DNA of 64,000 bases from CBDAUN01 sp965214875 (GTDB taxonomy: Bacteria > Pseudomonadota > Gammaproteobacteria > Arenicellales > JAJDZL01). Positions 63,498 to 64,000 of this stretch are shown one piece after another. Both the position numbers and the translations under genes were made by a program. Under the pieces are notes generated by a model. The model worked only from the letters and a program-made list of their open reading frames with translations, was not told the origin of the DNA and ran no database searches. The stretch covers positions 620,001 to 684,000 of the forward strand of contig OZ243980.1 in the NCBI GenBank assembly GCA_965214875.1, in the 5' to 3' direction. Position 1 is the stretch's first letter. Each line of letters starts with the position of its first letter.

Positions 63498-64000
63498 TCG
63501 ATAGTTTCTCGCCGATGATAGGGTGTGAACCACATTGGATCATTCCTTAACTCGTATGAGTTGTCCGCATGGATGCGAACCACAGCGCGCCTTGAAGACA
63601 GGCAGAAGCTGTGCACGCTCACCGGCATGCCGCCGGTATGCGTATGTGCGACTTCGATGTGGCAGTCTACAACCATGGAGCTTCCGACAAATCCCATAGG
63701 CCCCATGCCGATACTGTTGCCCAGCTTCTTGAGCTCGTCTTCAAAAACGGCGATGTCGGGGTCGGGGTGCTGGTCTCCGACCACCCTGAGGCATGCCGCC
63801 TGCTTTCCGAGCACCATGCAGGTGTCCTTGCTTCCGCCGATGCCGATACCGACGATGGCCGGCTGGCAAGCAAGTCCGCGGCGGCCAAATTGAATCATCG
63901 TATCAAGAAACATTTTTTTGATCCCGTCTCGCCCATCGCCGGGAAACAGCATACGGTAGTCGGTCCCGAACAGCCCGCCTTTGTGGACGGTTGTAATGTC
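63494..64000 (-). CDS. Class I fumarate hydratase / tartrate dehydratase, alpha subunit, 5' end outside window
   Basis: The frame is open to the right edge of the window (DITTVHKGGLFGTDYR precedes the first in-window ATG), so only the C-terminal about 168 residues are present. RRGLACQPAIVGIGIGGS, LGKQA and GMGPMGFVGSS fit the alpha subunit, which binds the [4Fe-4S] cluster. The stop overlaps the beta-subunit start (ATGA). Confidence 0.88.
   Translation of the reverse strand, partial: DITTVHKGGLFGTDYRMLFPGDGRDGIKKMFLDTMIQFGRRGLACQPAIVGIGIGGSKDTCMVLGKQAACLRVVGDQHPDPDIAVFEDELKKLGNSIGMGPMGFVGSSMVVDCHIEVAHTHTGGMPVSVHSFCLSSRRAVVRIHADNSYELRNDPMWFTPYHRRETIE

Overview
The window looks like a chromosomal piece of a gammaproteobacterium-like bacterium of moderate GC. 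The evidence is a System I cytochrome c maturation run (ccmE-F-G-H-I), a rhodanese/gpsA/trmL neighbourhood, glycyl-tRNA synthetase next to plsC, htpG behind a sigma32-type promoter, and HemJ. Catabolic genes suggest use of methylated or one-carbon compounds, as in marine or host-associated bacteria: a DmdA-like demethylase, an OYE/trimethylamine-dehydrogenase-type flavoprotein, a dimethylglycine-dehydrogenase/GcvT-type FAD enzyme, phytanoyl-CoA-type dioxygenase and malonyl-CoA decarboxylase. The taxonomic and lifestyle reading is inference. I found no rRNA, tRNA, CRISPR array or intact insertion sequence.

Layout. 0-7 kb: end of malonyl-CoA decarboxylase, a DUF4143-type ATPase, a UDP-glucuronate epimerase, an M23 peptidase and htpG. 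7-15.5 kb: a type I restriction locus with intact hsdM and hsdS, a decayed hsdR start directly after hsdS, an AAA ATPase on the opposite strand, and a second hsdR carrying one frameshift. 15.7-22.2 kb: an AAA ATPase/PD-(D/E)xK fusion (copy 1 of 3), then ccmE-I. 22.3-30 kb: two small coiled-coil membrane proteins, two exported-protein loci with poly-C tracts in the signal-peptide region, a glycine-zipper protein with a duplicated domain, the OYE-type flavoprotein and PsiE. 30-38 kb: rhodanese, gpsA, trmL, three decayed genes (surface-lipoprotein assembly barrel, PIN toxin, di-haem peroxidase), a DUF1223 protein, hemJ and dmdA-like. 38-43.8 kb: a tight three-gene operon of a HamA-like nuclease, a Ski2-like helicase and a NERD/UvrD-type helicase. 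43.9-48.1 kb: plsC, a MazG-like protein and a fused glyQ-glyS. 48.2-52.6 kb: two further ATPase/nuclease copies on about 1.82-kb repeated segments, separated by two small genes. 52.8-55.6 kb: an alpha/beta hydrolase and a HindVP-like type II restriction-modification pair. 56-60.3 kb: a class II aldolase/PhyH/FAD-GcvT operon. 60.4-64 kb: a third poly-C locus, a solitary PD-(D/E)xK protein and a class I fumarase/tartrate dehydratase pair running off the end.

Two themes stand out. First, three unrelated-looking small exported-protein genes each carry a run of 9-10 C within the first ~60 bases of the reading frame, just before the hydrophobic part of the signal peptide. Two are out of frame by one base and one is in frame, which is what slipped-strand phase variation would give, although all three also carry downstream lesions. 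Second, DNA-defence genes are dense and dispersed: type I and type II restriction, a Hachiman-like operon with an extra helicase, a toxin-antitoxin remnant, and a three-member ATPase/nuclease family with near-leaderless promoters and signs of recent segmental duplication. Several other genes are decayed, so part of this region appears to be eroding.
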